56,781 nt of DNA from Bacteroidota bacterium (GTDB lineage: Bacteria > Bacteroidota > Bacteroidia > Bacteroidales > JAAUTT01). This document shows, piece by piece, positions 43,420 to 52,380 of the stretch. The translations under genes were made by a program, and so were the position numbers. The stretch is from NCBI GenBank assembly GCA_023429135.1, contig JAEYWD010000078.1, positions 1 through 56,781 on the forward strand. The letters are read 5' to 3'. The notes beneath the pieces were generated by a model. That model made no database searches. It saw nothing but the letters and a program-made list of their open reading frames with translations, and was not told the DNA's origin. The first letter of the stretch is position 1. Every line of letters starts with the position of its first letter.

Positions 43420-44106
43420 CTATTGAACATCCTCCAGCGGCACTTTCATTGGTTTCTTTGGTAATTCGGGAATCTTCCCCTGTTTTACCTGATAATAATA
43501 ATAACATACAGGGTTCATGACACATTGTGAACATTTTGGAGCTGTGGGGCGGCATATTTCCCGTCCTAAAAACGAGATTCCCATTCCTAAACTATTCCAC
43601 AAACCCGAATCAGGAACCGCTTCCATCAGATTTTTTTCTATTTTCTCGGGATTGGTTCCTGCAGCTACAGCTAATCTTGGCCCCACACGTAAAACATGCA
43701 GGTCCACAATTACACCTTCAGCCTTGCCCCCCGATTCGCGGATTATCACATTGGCCGATTTTCGTCCTATACCGGTTAACTTCGTTAATTCAGCCAGAGT
43801 GGTTGGTATTTTGGCATCTTCGCCAATAATCTTCGCCATATTTACAAGCCAGGTAGCCTTATTGTTGAAGTTTGCCACATCGCTTATGTAAGGGAAAAGA
43901 TCCTCGGGTGTTGCCTGAGCTAAAGCACTCATATTGGGAAAAGCACCGAAGAACTTTGGAGCAATATTGTTAATGTGTTTATCGGAGTCGCGCGCCGAAA
44001 GCACAACCATTACCACGAGTTGATATCTGTTTTGGTAATCGAGCGGGTGTTTACGTGTTCCGTAAAGTTGCAAAAGTGGTTCGAATGCCTGGGTCCAGTT
44101 TTCCAT
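43420..44106 (-). CDS. endonuclease III-like DNA glycosylase
   Basis: A 228-residue HhH-GPD base-excision enzyme with a [4Fe-4S] cluster: C185, C192, C195 and C201 in the spacing Cx6Cx2Cx5C. The hairpin-helix LTGIGRKSANVI contains K116 and the general-acid aspartate is D135. Two family-conserved stretches differ: LSARDSD in place of LSAQTTD, and VDLHVLRV in place of VDTHVFRV. It is therefore an Nth paralogue with a possibly altered substrate range and no symbol is given. Confidence 0.85.
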   Translation of the reverse strand: MENWTQAFEPLLQLYGTRKHPLDYQNRYQLVVMVVLSARDSDKHINNIAPKFFGAFPNMSALAQATPEDLFPYISDVANFNNKATWLVNMAKIIGEDAKIPTTLAELTKLTGIGRKSANVIIRESGGKAEGVIVDLHVLRVGPRLAVAAGTNPEKIEKNLMEAVPDSGLWNSLGMGISFLGREICRPTAPKCSQCVMNPVCYYYYQVKQGKIPELPKKPMKVPLEDVQ

Positions 44107-44222
44107 TTTCCGGGTATTTAAATTTTACAAAGCAAAGAGGTTGTGTTATTAATCTATAAGTAGAGGTTAATCTGGCAGACTTCAGCCAGGTTTATCGAAA
44201 ACCTCGTTGTTTAGAATAAGAT

Positions 44223-44247
44223 GACACTTCGACAAGCTCAGTGTCCG
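44223..44247. repeat. dispersed intergenic repeat (copy 2)
   Basis: GACACT (44223-44228) and AGTGTC (44240-44245) form an inverted repeat. Bases 44225-44247 are an exact 23-nt match, in inverted orientation, to 50013-50035. It lies in the 208-nt gap between the Nth-like gene and dapA, which otherwise shows no ORF. Confidence 0.75.
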
Positions 44248-44314
44248 GGACACAACTTCTTTAGATAAACAAAAATATAGCTTTTTGTTCATTTAAATAT
44301 AGTACCCTGAATCC

Positions 44315-45196
44315 TTATTTTGCGAAAACTACGTCGTGAAGTTTTTTGTAGATATTATCCGAAACCGGCACCAATGGTAACCGCACAATGTTTTTGCAAA
44401 GCTTTTTCATTTCAAGAACAGCCTTTACACCGGCAGGACTTCCATCGGCAAACAGCAGGTTAATGGTTTCGAGCAGTTCCAGACTTGCTTTGCGAGCCAG
44501 CGGATAGTTGCCTCCAATAGCTTCGTCTACCATTATGGAGAATTCCTTGGGGTGTGAGTTTGCAATTACCGAAATTACACCCACGGCGCCAACTGAAATC
44601 ATGGGTAGCGTTAACGCATCATCGCCAGATATTACAGCAAAGTCCGATGGCTTATCTTTCATTACTTCCATGGCCTGAACCAGATTACCGCAAGCTTCCT
44701 TCACGGCAATAATATTTTTAAAGTCGTGAGCAAGTTGCAATATGGTTTGCGAAGTCATGTTCATGGATGTGCGGCCCGGAACATTGTAAAGAATAATTGG
44801 TAGCGGACTTACGGCTGCTATAGCTTTGTAATGCTCGTAAATTCCGTTTTGGTTGGGCTTGTTGTAATATGGTGAAACCGATAAAATTGCATCGATTCCT
44901 TTAAAATCTGTATTCTTAATAGTCTCGGTTACTTCCTGGGTAAAGTTGCCGCCAATGCCTATAACAATGGGTACTCTGCCGGCTGCAGCGCTTATAACTG
45001 TTTTAACAACCTGTTTCTTTTCGTCTTTTGTAAGAGTTGCCGATTCGCCTGTAGTTCCAAGAACAACAATGTAGCTAACCCCGTTTGTAATGCAGTGATC
45101 GGTAATTTTCTCAAGTGATGGATAATCCACACTAAAATCGTCGTTGAAAGGAGTAACAATAGCAACACCTGTTCCTGTAAATCTCGTATCCGCCAT
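44315..45196 (-). CDS. dapA: 4-hydroxy-tetrahydrodipicolinate synthase
   Basis: Condenses pyruvate with aspartate semialdehyde in the lysine/diaminopimelate pathway. The 293 residues are full length. The TIM-barrel active site shows GTTGES at 47-52, Y137 in ILYNVPGRT and the Schiff-base lysine K166 in AVKEACG. It is last in the ligA-DUF6913-dapA minus-strand operon, 62 nt after the middle gene. Confidence 0.95.
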   Translation of the reverse strand: MADTRFTGTGVAIVTPFNDDFSVDYPSLEKITDHCITNGVSYIVVLGTTGESATLTKDEKKQVVKTVISAAAGRVPIVIGIGGNFTQEVTETIKNTDFKGIDAILSVSPYYNKPNQNGIYEHYKAIAAVSPLPIILYNVPGRTSMNMTSQTILQLAHDFKNIIAVKEACGNLVQAMEVMKDKPSDFAVISGDDALTLPMISVGAVGVISVIANSHPKEFSIMVDEAIGGNYPLARKASLELLETINLLFADGSPAGVKAVLEMKKLCKNIVRLPLVPVSDNIYKKLHDVVFAK

Positions 45197-45258
45197 GAGT
45201 AATAAAATATGTTATTTAGCAGGTAAAAATAGCTAAATTTTCTTTCTACCAAACTTTT

Positions 45259-45813
45259 TTATGCGTTTGGCTCACTCAAAATATCGAGGTAATGCGTAAG
45301 GTTATCGATATAATCGTTTAACGAAGTTTCATCGTTCAGTTCAAACATTAAGTCGTAACAGCTATTGATGCTTTCGTCGAGACGTCCGATTTTAAAATAT
45401 GATTTCGAAAGAGTTGAAATATAATGAATGGGGAAATGGTCGGAGGTACTTAAGTCGATGAGCATATCAAATGGCTGATCGATAAAATCGTTTACTGTGG
45501 CCGATTCGGGAATTCCAGCCCAGTTTAATTCTTTACGCGAAAACAGATTGATACCCTTCCAGAAGAGGAAAGAATCGGGAATTTTTTTATCGTTTACAAA
45601 TCCCAGGATATAAACCTTTACTCCTTTATTGGTAAGGTGACTGATAAATTTCTTAACCTGATCGAAGCTGTCCTGATCAGTTGGAGTAATAATAATACCA
45701 GCAGTTTTAGCCGTTTTTAGCGTGTGCATCTGGCGCACGCGGTTAAATTGTTTCAATCGTTTAGATAGAAAGTAGTTCCCAGCTTTGCGTTTTAAGGTTT
45801 TTGGTAGTTCCAC
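45259..45813 (-). CDS. DUF6913 family protein
   Basis: A 184-residue cytoplasmic protein of a family that I recall as widespread in Bacteroidota and often beside dapA. It begins with a basic segment (KRKAGNYFLSKRLKQFNRVR) and has an alternating alpha/beta pattern with KTAGIIITPTDQDSFDQV, LGFVNDKK and DMLIDLSTSDHFP. No catalytic motif is clear. It lies between ligA and dapA, 27 nt downstream of ligA. The function is unknown. Confidence 0.7.
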   Translation of the reverse strand: MELPKTLKRKAGNYFLSKRLKQFNRVRQMHTLKTAKTAGIIITPTDQDSFDQVKKFISHLTNKGVKVYILGFVNDKKIPDSFLFWKGINLFSRKELNWAGIPESATVNDFIDQPFDMLIDLSTSDHFPIHYISTLSKSYFKIGRLDESINSCYDLMFELNDETSLNDYIDNLTHYLDILSEPNA

Positions 45814-45840
45814 GGCAATAATTTTTGTAAAGTTTAGAAA

Positions 45841-47844
45841 TTATTCTATTAATTTCAAAAAATCCTCTTCCGAAATAATTGTTATGCCCAGCTTCTGAGC
45901 TTTTTGGACCTTATCCGGTCCTGGTTTATCACCTGCCAGAAGATAGGTTGTTTTTGCTGATACGCCAGAGGCATTTTTGCCTCCGTGCTTTTCAATCAAC
46001 TGTTTCATCTGGTCGCGCGAAAAATTCTTATAAGTACCCGATACAACGATGGTACTTCCCGTTAGTTTTTCCGAAATCAGCCTTGTTGCATCTTCGTCTA
46101 GTTGCAGCTTAACACCGGCCTCTTCTAACTCTTTTAATATTAACTGGTGTTTAGGACTCTGGAAGTATTCTACCAGACTTTGTGCAATTTTATCGCCTAT
46201 TTCTTCAACTTCCAGCAATTGCTCCAGGTCGGCTTCCGACAAGCTTTTCATGTTTTTGAAATGCATGGCAAGTTTTTTAGCAACCGTTTCTCCAACAAAG
46301 CGGATTCCAATAGCATACAACACTCTTGGAAAAGGAATCTGCTTCGATGCTTCGATACTTTTTATGAGGTTATCGGCCGATTTTGCCGCAAACCGCTCCA
46401 GTTGCAATATCTGTTCGGTCTTCAGTTTGTAAAAGTCACTTACTTTATTGAGCAATCCTTTGCGGTAGAGTAAGTCGATGGTCGCCTCGGCACAGTTGAT
46501 ATCCATGGCATTACGCCCGACAAAATGTTCGAGTTTACCTTTGATCTGCGGAGGGCATTCATCTTCGTTGGGGCAATAATGGGCAGCTTCACCTTCGGTG
46601 CGCTTTAGCTCGGTACCACATTCGGGACAGTGGGTGATAAAAGTTAAAGGAGTAACCGAATCCTCACGTTTACTGAGATTTACACTGATGATTTTAGGTA
46701 TTATTTCACCTCCTTTTTCAACAAACACATAATCGCCGGGACGAATGTCGAGCAATGCAATCTGGTCGGCGTTATGCAACGATGCCCGTTTTACAGTAGT
46801 TCCGGCAAGTAGTACAGGACTTAAATTGGCCACGGGTGTAACAGCTCCTGTTCTTCCTACCTGGTAAGCAATGGAGAGCAGTCTTGTTTCGGCCTGCTCA
46901 GCTTTGTATTTGTACGAAATAGCCCATCGTGGTTCTTTGGCAGTGAAGCCAAGCAGCAACTGTTGCGGAATGGAATCGACTTTGATAACAATGCCATCGG
47001 TATCGAAAGGCAGCGTCTTTCGTTTTTGTTCCCACTCGTGAATAAACGATATGGCTCCGTTAATATCATCGTAGCGTGCCATAAAATAGGGTACTTTAAA
47101 GCCCCAGGAACGAGCAAGCATCAGGTTGTCGTAATGCGAGGGGGTAAGGGTTACTTCGGCGGGAACATAATATATAAAGCAGTCGAGTTTTCGTTTGGCA
47201 ACAATCGACGAATTCTGGAGTTTAAGGGTTCCTGCTGCTGTGTTTCTCGGGTTTGCAAAAGGGACTTCGCCAGCTTTCAGCCTTTCTTCGTTGAGTTCGT
47301 TAAATGCTTTACGCGGAAGAAATATCTCGCCGCGGATTTCGAATTCCTTAGGAAAATCTTTTCCCGAAAGGGTAAGCGGAATGCTTTTTATGGTGCGGAC
47401 ATTGGCAGTTACATCATCGCCTCTAGTCCCATCTCCACGGGTTACGGCATATTCCATTTTCCCGTTTACATAGGTGAGACTGATGGAAACACCGTCGTAT
47501 TTTAGTTCGCAAACATATTGAAAAGGTTCGCGAAGCAAGCGCTTGATGCGTCCGTCGAAATCACGAAGTTCTTCTTCGTTATAAGTATTCCCAAGAGAAA
47601 CCATTGGATATTTATGGGCTCTTTGGGTGAATTCAAGATTAATATCGTTACCTACACGTTGTGTCGGACTGTTAGGGTCGAAAAATTCTGGATTGTCTTT
47701 TTCAAGTAGTTGAAGTTCCTTCAAAAGCAAGTCGAACTCATAATCGCTTATCTGCGGATTAGCTTGCACATAATACAAAAAATTATGTCTGTCGAGCTCT
47801 TTACGCAGAAATTCTATCCTTTGAAAAACTTCTTCTTTTGTCAT
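45841..47844 (-). CDS. ligA: NAD-dependent DNA ligase
   Basis: Seals nicks during replication and repair using NAD. The 667 residues are full length: Ia and adenylation domain with the nucleophile K115 in KYDG, OB fold, zinc finger with CPECG and later CPNEDEC cysteines, HhH repeats (for example LEVEEIGDKIAQSL) and a C-terminal BRCT domain (about 590-667, with STIVVSGTYKNFSR). It is the first gene of its operon, divergent from the XylF-like lipoprotein gene. Confidence 0.97.
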   Translation of the reverse strand: MTKEEVFQRIEFLRKELDRHNFLYYVQANPQISDYEFDLLLKELQLLEKDNPEFFDPNSPTQRVGNDINLEFTQRAHKYPMVSLGNTYNEEELRDFDGRIKRLLREPFQYVCELKYDGVSISLTYVNGKMEYAVTRGDGTRGDDVTANVRTIKSIPLTLSGKDFPKEFEIRGEIFLPRKAFNELNEERLKAGEVPFANPRNTAAGTLKLQNSSIVAKRKLDCFIYYVPAEVTLTPSHYDNLMLARSWGFKVPYFMARYDDINGAISFIHEWEQKRKTLPFDTDGIVIKVDSIPQQLLLGFTAKEPRWAISYKYKAEQAETRLLSIAYQVGRTGAVTPVANLSPVLLAGTTVKRASLHNADQIALLDIRPGDYVFVEKGGEIIPKIISVNLSKREDSVTPLTFITHCPECGTELKRTEGEAAHYCPNEDECPPQIKGKLEHFVGRNAMDINCAEATIDLLYRKGLLNKVSDFYKLKTEQILQLERFAAKSADNLIKSIEASKQIPFPRVLYAIGIRFVGETVAKKLAMHFKNMKSLSEADLEQLLEVEEIGDKIAQSLVEYFQSPKHQLILKELEEAGVKLQLDEDATRLISEKLTGSTIVVSGTYKNFSRDQMKQLIEKHGGKNASGVSAKTTYLLAGDKPGPDKVQKAQKLGITIISEEDFLKLIE

Positions 47845-47909
47845 TTATTCATTAGTTTTGGTGCCTAAATATAAAATAATGCTTCTAAAAATAGCAAGTA
47901 TGTTTATAA

Positions 47910-47938
47910 TTTGATGAAAACTATTCATCTTCATCAAA
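47910..47938. promoter_or_regulatory. inverted repeat, candidate operator between ligA and the XylF-like gene
   Basis: TTTGATGAA (47910-47918) and TTCATCAAA (47930-47938) are a perfect 9-bp inverted repeat with an 11-nt spacer, in the divergent intergenic region. The size and position fit a dimeric regulator site for either gene. No regulator gene is adjacent. Confidence 0.4.
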
Positions 47939-48007
47939 AAAATTGTATAAAACAGGAACCTATTCCAGTTTTTCCCGAATAACAGGTAGAACTTAACTAT
48001 CTTAACC

Positions 48008-48991
48008 ATGAAACATCTAGTTTTGTTATTTACAGTCGTAGCTTTATTTATTTCCTGTAAAAAAGATAATAATCTGAAGGCTGGTTTTCTTTTACCTAAT
48101 TTCTCGGATGCACGATATTTAAAGGACCGTGATTATTTCAGCGAGAAGTTCAGATCGTTAGGAGGTACGGTTGAAATTGGGAATGCCGATAATGATGCCG
48201 GAAAGCAGGAAGAACAAGCCCGGGAAATGATAAAGAACGGCATCAGGGTTTTGGTAATAACATCGGTAAATCAGAATACTGCAGCATCCATCGTCCGTTT
48301 GGCAAAGAATAATAATATCCCTGTAATTGCTTACGAACGTTTGATCCGAAATGCTGAAGTTGACTATTTTATCACATTCGACCATTATGAAGTTGGTAAA
48401 ATCCAGGCGCAGTATGCTATAGGCAAAAGACCTTCTGGCAATTATATGATTATATGTGGCGATAAGCGGGATAACAATGCCGAATTGATAATGAAAGGCC
48501 AAACTGAAGTGCTAAGTAAATCTTCGGGTGCAAAGGTGATTTACAAATCGTATATTGAGGACTGGTCGGACGATAATGCTAATGAGGAAACCCGTAAAGT
48601 ACTCGAACTTTATAACGAAAAGGTGGATGTGGTTTTGTCAGCCAACGACGGAATGGCCGGCGGTGTTATTAAAGCACTTGCCGAAGTTCAACCTGACTAT
48701 CCGGCTTTAGTTACCGGACTGGATGCAGATATCAGTGCCTGTAAACGAATTATGACCGGAAAGCAAACCATGACCGTTTACAAACCCTTTAAACTTCAGG
48801 GCGAAATGGCTGCTGAGCTTGCCTATAAAATTATTAAAGGTGAAAAAATTACCGAGGCTCAGGCAACCACCGACAATGGAAGCATTCAGGTGCCGAGTAT
48901 ACTTTTGAAACCAATGGCAGTAGATGCTGATAATATAAAAAGTACCATTATTGCCGATGGATTCTATAGTGAAAAGCAGTTAACCGAGTAA
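48008..48991 (+). CDS. XylF-like periplasmic sugar-binding lipoprotein
   Basis: A 327-residue type I periplasmic binding protein of the xylose/ribose-binding family. The lipobox LFISC places the lipidated cysteine near residue 17. Family features include NQNTAASIVRLAKNNNIPVIAYERL, SANDGMAGGVIKALAE and TGLDADISACKRI. No ABC ATPase or permease gene is near, so it may feed a distant transporter or serve as the sensing subunit of a hybrid kinase. It is convergent with xth, 14 nt apart. Confidence 0.87.
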   Translation: MKHLVLLFTVVALFISCKKDNNLKAGFLLPNFSDARYLKDRDYFSEKFRSLGGTVEIGNADNDAGKQEEQAREMIKNGIRVLVITSVNQNTAASIVRLAKNNNIPVIAYERLIRNAEVDYFITFDHYEVGKIQAQYAIGKRPSGNYMIICGDKRDNNAELIMKGQTEVLSKSSGAKVIYKSYIEDWSDDNANEETRKVLELYNEKVDVVLSANDGMAGGVIKALAEVQPDYPALVTGLDADISACKRIMTGKQTMTVYKPFKLQGEMAAELAYKIIKGEKITEAQATTDNGSIQVPSILLKPMAVDADNIKSTIIADGFYSEKQLTE

Positions 48992-49005
48992 TTGGCGTCT
49001 TAATT

Positions 49006-49782
49006 TCACTCTTTACTTATCTCAATCCAAACTGGCGCATGATCGCTGGTTTTTTCCCAGGCGCGAACATTGCGGTCAACACCTGCAGCAATAAGCCTTT
49101 TATCAATATGTGGGCTCAGCAGAAAATGGTCAATGCGTATACCGGCATTGCGGTTAAAGTTATCGCGGAAAAAGTCCCAGAATGTGTAGATTACTTCGTT
49201 GGGATATAATTTGCGGATGGCATCAGTCCAACCCTGAGCCATCAGTTTCTGAAATGCTTCACGCGATTCGATGCGGAACAAAGCGTCGTTTACCCATCGC
49301 TCGGGTTTGTAAACGTCTATTTCGGATGGCATAACATTGAAATCGCCTGTGAGAATTACCGGCTGCCCCGAAGCATAAAGTTCGGCAGCATGTAATGTAA
49401 ATCGTTCGAACCACCGTAACTTATAATCGAATTTTGGTCCGGGATAAGGATTCCCATTAGGCAGATACAGACAACCTACTATAATACCATCCACATTGGC
49501 CTCAATGTATCGACTGTTAACATCTTCGGGATCGCCCGGCAACACTCTGCACCGTTCCTGGGGAACAGTATTTCGTGTAAGTATAGCCACTCCGTTCCAG
49601 CTTTTCTGGCCATGCCATATTGCATTGTAACCAGCGCTGTTAATAATTTCAATTGGAAAATTTTCCTGAGGCGCTTTTAGTTCCTGAAGACAAACCACAT
49701 CGGGAGCAGTTTCTTCGAGCCAGCGAAGTAAAACGGGTAAACGGGCTTTTATGCCATTAATGTTGTAGGTGGCAATTTTCAT
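49006..49782 (-). CDS. xth: exodeoxyribonuclease III
   Basis: AP endonuclease/3' exonuclease of base-excision repair. From the ATG chosen it has 258 residues; the open frame extends 42 codons further upstream, but MKIATYNINGIKARL is the family start. The catalytic residues E34 (LQELKA), D147/N149 (GDFNV) and S246-D247-H248 (SDHAP) are all present. It stands alone upstream of the repeat-rich gap. Confidence 0.95.
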   Translation of the reverse strand: MKIATYNINGIKARLPVLLRWLEETAPDVVCLQELKAPQENFPIEIINSAGYNAIWHGQKSWNGVAILTRNTVPQERCRVLPGDPEDVNSRYIEANVDGIIVGCLYLPNGNPYPGPKFDYKLRWFERFTLHAAELYASGQPVILTGDFNVMPSEIDVYKPERWVNDALFRIESREAFQKLMAQGWTDAIRKLYPNEVIYTFWDFFRDNFNRNAGIRIDHFLLSPHIDKRLIAAGVDRNVRAWEKTSDHAPVWIEISKE

Positions 49783-49940
49783 GATTGCGGGTTTTAAAAC
49801 AAAATTAACGATAGTAACAAAACCAGGGGTAAAAATGTTGAAAATGTTTTGAGAGGGGAGAAGTGGTAATTGTAATTCAGAGCTATCGGGGATACGAAGT
49901 TGAATCAAAAAGCTAATTGGAGAATAAATTTCCTTTTTCT

Positions 49941-50052
49941 AAGTGCGGACACTGAGACTTCGACTGAGCCTGCCTTGGCGCAGACAGGCTCAGTCGAACG
50001 CTTGTCGAAGTGCGGACACTGAGCTTGTCGAAGTGACAGGCTCAACCTTCGG
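49941..50052. repeat. composite dispersed repeat cluster (copy 3)
   Basis: The 353-nt gap between xth and the nitroreductase gene has no ORF and holds a repeat mosaic. A 16-bp direct repeat AAGTGCGGACACTGAG is at 49941-49956 and 50008-50023. A perfect 14-bp inverted repeat TTCGACTGAGCCTG / CAGGCTCAGTCGAA lies at 49959-49972 and 49985-49998. CTTGTCGAAG occurs at 50001 and 50024. Bases 50013-50035 match 44225-44247 inverted, and 50036-50052 match 29471-29487. Confidence 0.8.
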
Positions 50053-50135
50053 CTATAGACTAATTAAATGTCGGGGCAGAGGCTATGTCAGGGGGTGAGG
50101 TCATAAAAACTTCATGAATTAAGCACGTTGGGTAG

Positions 50136-50732
50136 CTATAAAGCTTTTCCCACAATCTGTGTATAAACTACTTTTTCGTGGTCTTTAAGCTGCATTATCT
50201 CATGAAGCTTCTCGCGATCTACCAGGCCAATAATGACGGTATTTAGATTGGCCGCCGCGCAGTAAAGGTAAACGTTCTGACTGATAAAACCTGTTTCTGT
50301 TCCAGATACAAACCATTTACGGTGATCGTCGGTTCCTACATATCCTTTTAATTTCGAGAAATCTGACACATAAACCAATGCTGCCGGTGCCGATTTCATC
50401 ATCTTCTGCGTACCGATATATGGACGGATATCGTCAGTAATTACCTGGTTTAACACATGGCTTTTTTCTTCGTAACGAAAAAGACCTTGCGGCAAAGCTA
50501 TATAAACCTTTATAGTTTGCGAATTTCGGGCCGAAGGAGCCGTGCGTTTGCTTTTACTTTTAGGAGTTTCTTCAACTGTAATCCCGCATGCAGCCCACAG
50601 CAAATTCGATATTTCCTGCAGCGAAAGAGCGGTTTCTTTCCACTTTCTTTTAGTACGACGTAGTGCCAGAGTTTGCATTAAGGGGAAATTGAGATCTTCT
50701 TGAGGTTGTGGAAGTATAATTTGGTTCAGCAT
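50136..50732 (-). CDS. SagB/ThcOx-type nitroreductase family protein
   Basis: A 198-residue FMN-dependent nitroreductase-fold protein. The N-terminal LALRRTKRKWKETALSLQEISNLLWAACG and the RTAPSARNSQTIKVY segment match the SagB-type subfamily, and FISQNVYLYCAAANLNTVIIG matches the central nitroreductase motif. SagB enzymes oxidise azolines in peptide natural products, but no YcaO cyclase or precursor gene is nearby, so a general oxidoreductase role is more likely. It is monocistronic. Confidence 0.82.
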   Translation of the reverse strand: MLNQIILPQPQEDLNFPLMQTLALRRTKRKWKETALSLQEISNLLWAACGITVEETPKSKSKRTAPSARNSQTIKVYIALPQGLFRYEEKSHVLNQVITDDIRPYIGTQKMMKSAPAALVYVSDFSKLKGYVGTDDHRKWFVSGTETGFISQNVYLYCAAANLNTVIIGLVDREKLHEIMQLKDHEKVVYTQIVGKAL

Positions 50733-50927
50733 ATTTTTGAGAAGAATGGTGGTTCAGTGTCAAAAGTATGTTGCTTTAAAATGTTTTTGATTATTTGCAG
50801 AAAGGTATTTTAAAAGAATTTTAAATTGGTATTGTTTTTCGGGTTAATTTTTTTGGTCAAAATATGGGAAGGGAATTTCTGTTTATAGTTTACAATTTGG
50901 TTTGGAAAGAATTTCAAATATCAGGTT

Positions 50928-51383
50928 ATGAGCATTGAATTTATTACGAACGAGCAGTTGTACAAACAGGTGATTGAACCTGTTGCCAATGCAAAATCGT
51001 TTGTATGGATAGGCACTGCAGATATTAAGGATTTGCATGTAAGTCATAAAGGGACGGTGCAGTCGTTTTTGGCCGTGCTCGATAAATTAGCCAAAAAGAA
51101 AATAGCCATTCGCCTCTTACATGCCAAAGAACCTGGCCCCAACTTTAAAGGGAGCTTTGATAAATATCCCATTTTATGGAAAAACATGGAAATGCAGTTA
51201 TGCCCGCGGGTTCATTTCAAACATATTATTATCGACGGTAAATTTGCCTATACCGGTTCTGCAAATCTTACGGGCGCAGGTTTGGGTATGAAAAGCGAGC
51301 ATACACGTAATTTTGAGGCAGGTTTCATTACCGATGAGCCCTCCATAATCGAAGCCATAATGAACCAGTTTGACGAAGTATGA
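50928..51383 (+). CDS. single-HKD phospholipase D-like protein
   Basis: A 151-residue PLD-superfamily protein with one complete HKD motif: H96, K98 and D103 in HFKHIIID, then GSANLTGAG at 110-118. Single-motif members such as Nuc act as homodimers on DNA or phosphodiesters. No signal peptide is present, so it is cytoplasmic. It stands alone, convergent with the VOC gene. The substrate is unknown. Confidence 0.85.
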   Translation: MSIEFITNEQLYKQVIEPVANAKSFVWIGTADIKDLHVSHKGTVQSFLAVLDKLAKKKIAIRLLHAKEPGPNFKGSFDKYPILWKNMEMQLCPRVHFKHIIIDGKFAYTGSANLTGAGLGMKSEHTRNFEAGFITDEPSIIEAIMNQFDEV

Positions 51384-51402
51384 ATAGGGAAACACTGTAA
51401 AA

Positions 51403-51458
51403 GCTGCAAACGAAGGGAGTTTTGCGGAGATCCGATTGTATGATACTTGGTTTGCAGC
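51403..51458. repeat. inverted repeat between convergent genes
   Basis: GCTGCAAAC (51403-51411) and GTTTGCAGC (51450-51458) are perfect reverse complements with a 38-nt loop in the 140-nt convergent gap. They could fold at the 3' end of both transcripts. There is no T-tract. Confidence 0.4.
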
Positions 51459-51523
51459 CTGTAAGAAACAAAGTTAAGTTTTGTTGATAATTAAAGGAAA
51501 AGACGGGTTTTATGATTTAATCT

Positions 51524-51922
51524 TTAATTTTCAGCATGAAGCCCCACCTTATTGCCTTCAATATCGCGAATTACAGCTATAAATCCTGCAGGAATCTGAG
51601 TTCGGGGTATAATAATTTTTCCTCCGGCAGGCTCTACTTTGTTTAACACCTCCTGCAGTGTAGGACTGGCATTGATATACACAACTGTGCCCTCTCCAGA
51701 AGGTTTGTTTTCGGTTTTGGATAATACTCCCGTTACTCTACCAGATGTTGCCTGAATAATGTTTGGATCATATGGAAAAAACACTGCTTCATTAGGTCCA
51801 TCTGTATGTTTAATCATTTCGATATCGAGAATGGTTTCATAAAATTTTTGCGCCCTGTCAATGTCTGTTACTGGTATTTCAAACCAGGTAATTACATTGG
51901 TTTCTTTATCTATTTTTTTCAT
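51524..51922 (-). CDS. VOC-family (glyoxalase-fold) protein
   Basis: A 132-residue vicinal-oxygen-chelate protein from the ATG chosen; the open frame extends 53 codons upstream into the cupin gene, but MKKIDKETNVITWFEIPVTDIDRA is the typical start. Repeated beta-alpha-beta units and the GLHAEN end fit the family of small VOC proteins annotated as glyoxalase-like. It is the last gene of an AraC-cupin-VOC group, 10 nt after the cupin gene. The substrate is unknown. Confidence 0.82.
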   Translation of the reverse strand: MKKIDKETNVITWFEIPVTDIDRAQKFYETILDIEMIKHTDGPNEAVFFPYDPNIIQATSGRVTGVLSKTENKPSGEGTVVYINASPTLQEVLNKVEPAGGKIIIPRTQIPAGFIAVIRDIEGNKVGLHAEN

Positions 51923-51932
51923 AATTGCATAT

Positions 51933-52295
51933 TTAAATTGTTTCCATAATTTCAACTTCGTGCGGTACAACAAACAGAATTGTGCAACCTTTTTCAGTAG
52001 ATACAGAATGTTTAAAGTTTGCAGGAGTGTATAGATAATCTCCCTCTGAGAGGATTGTGTTCTCAATAATAGCTTCTCCACTCATAACAAAAAGTTCTTC
52101 ACCGGCAGGATGATTGTGGTAAGGATAGGCTGCCCCCGGTTCAAATTTTAATAAAATAGTGGTTGAACGGTTGTTTCCTTCATCATATCGCAGCGATTTC
52201 ACAAATATTCCGCGATAATGAACCCCTTTTTCAATTAACGGCTGCCATTCCTTTTGACTGGATTTTGTAATGTAATGATTGATGTCTGTTTTCAT
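51933..52295 (-). CDS. cupin-domain protein
   Basis: A 120-residue single cupin of the ChrR anti-sigma/metal-binding type. The core PYHNHPAGEELFVMSGEAI gives two histidines and a glutamate for metal, and HSVSTEKGCTILF gives the second cupin motif. The starting DINHYITKSSQKEWQPLIEKGVHYRGI is typical of ChrR-like cupins. It lies in a minus-strand group with AraC and VOC genes, which hints at detoxification or stress response. Confidence 0.83.
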   Translation of the reverse strand: MKTDINHYITKSSQKEWQPLIEKGVHYRGIFVKSLRYDEGNNRSTTILLKFEPGAAYPYHNHPAGEELFVMSGEAIIENTILSEGDYLYTPANFKHSVSTEKGCTILFVVPHEVEIMETI

Positions 52296-52380
52296 CTTTT
52301 TAGATTTAAAAATAGTAATGCAAAGTTGGTTAATACAGGAGGGTTAAAGAATAGAAAAAGCCGGGAAAAGCATGTAATAT

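Noticed and set aside
46963..47505. 180-codon plus-strand frame inside ligA
   Set aside because: Antisense to a full-length, motif-complete ligase; its translation resembles nothing known.
49941..50052. Insertion-sequence ends
   Set aside because: Perfect inverted repeats are only 12 nt apart and enclose no transposase; they are better read as hairpin repeats.
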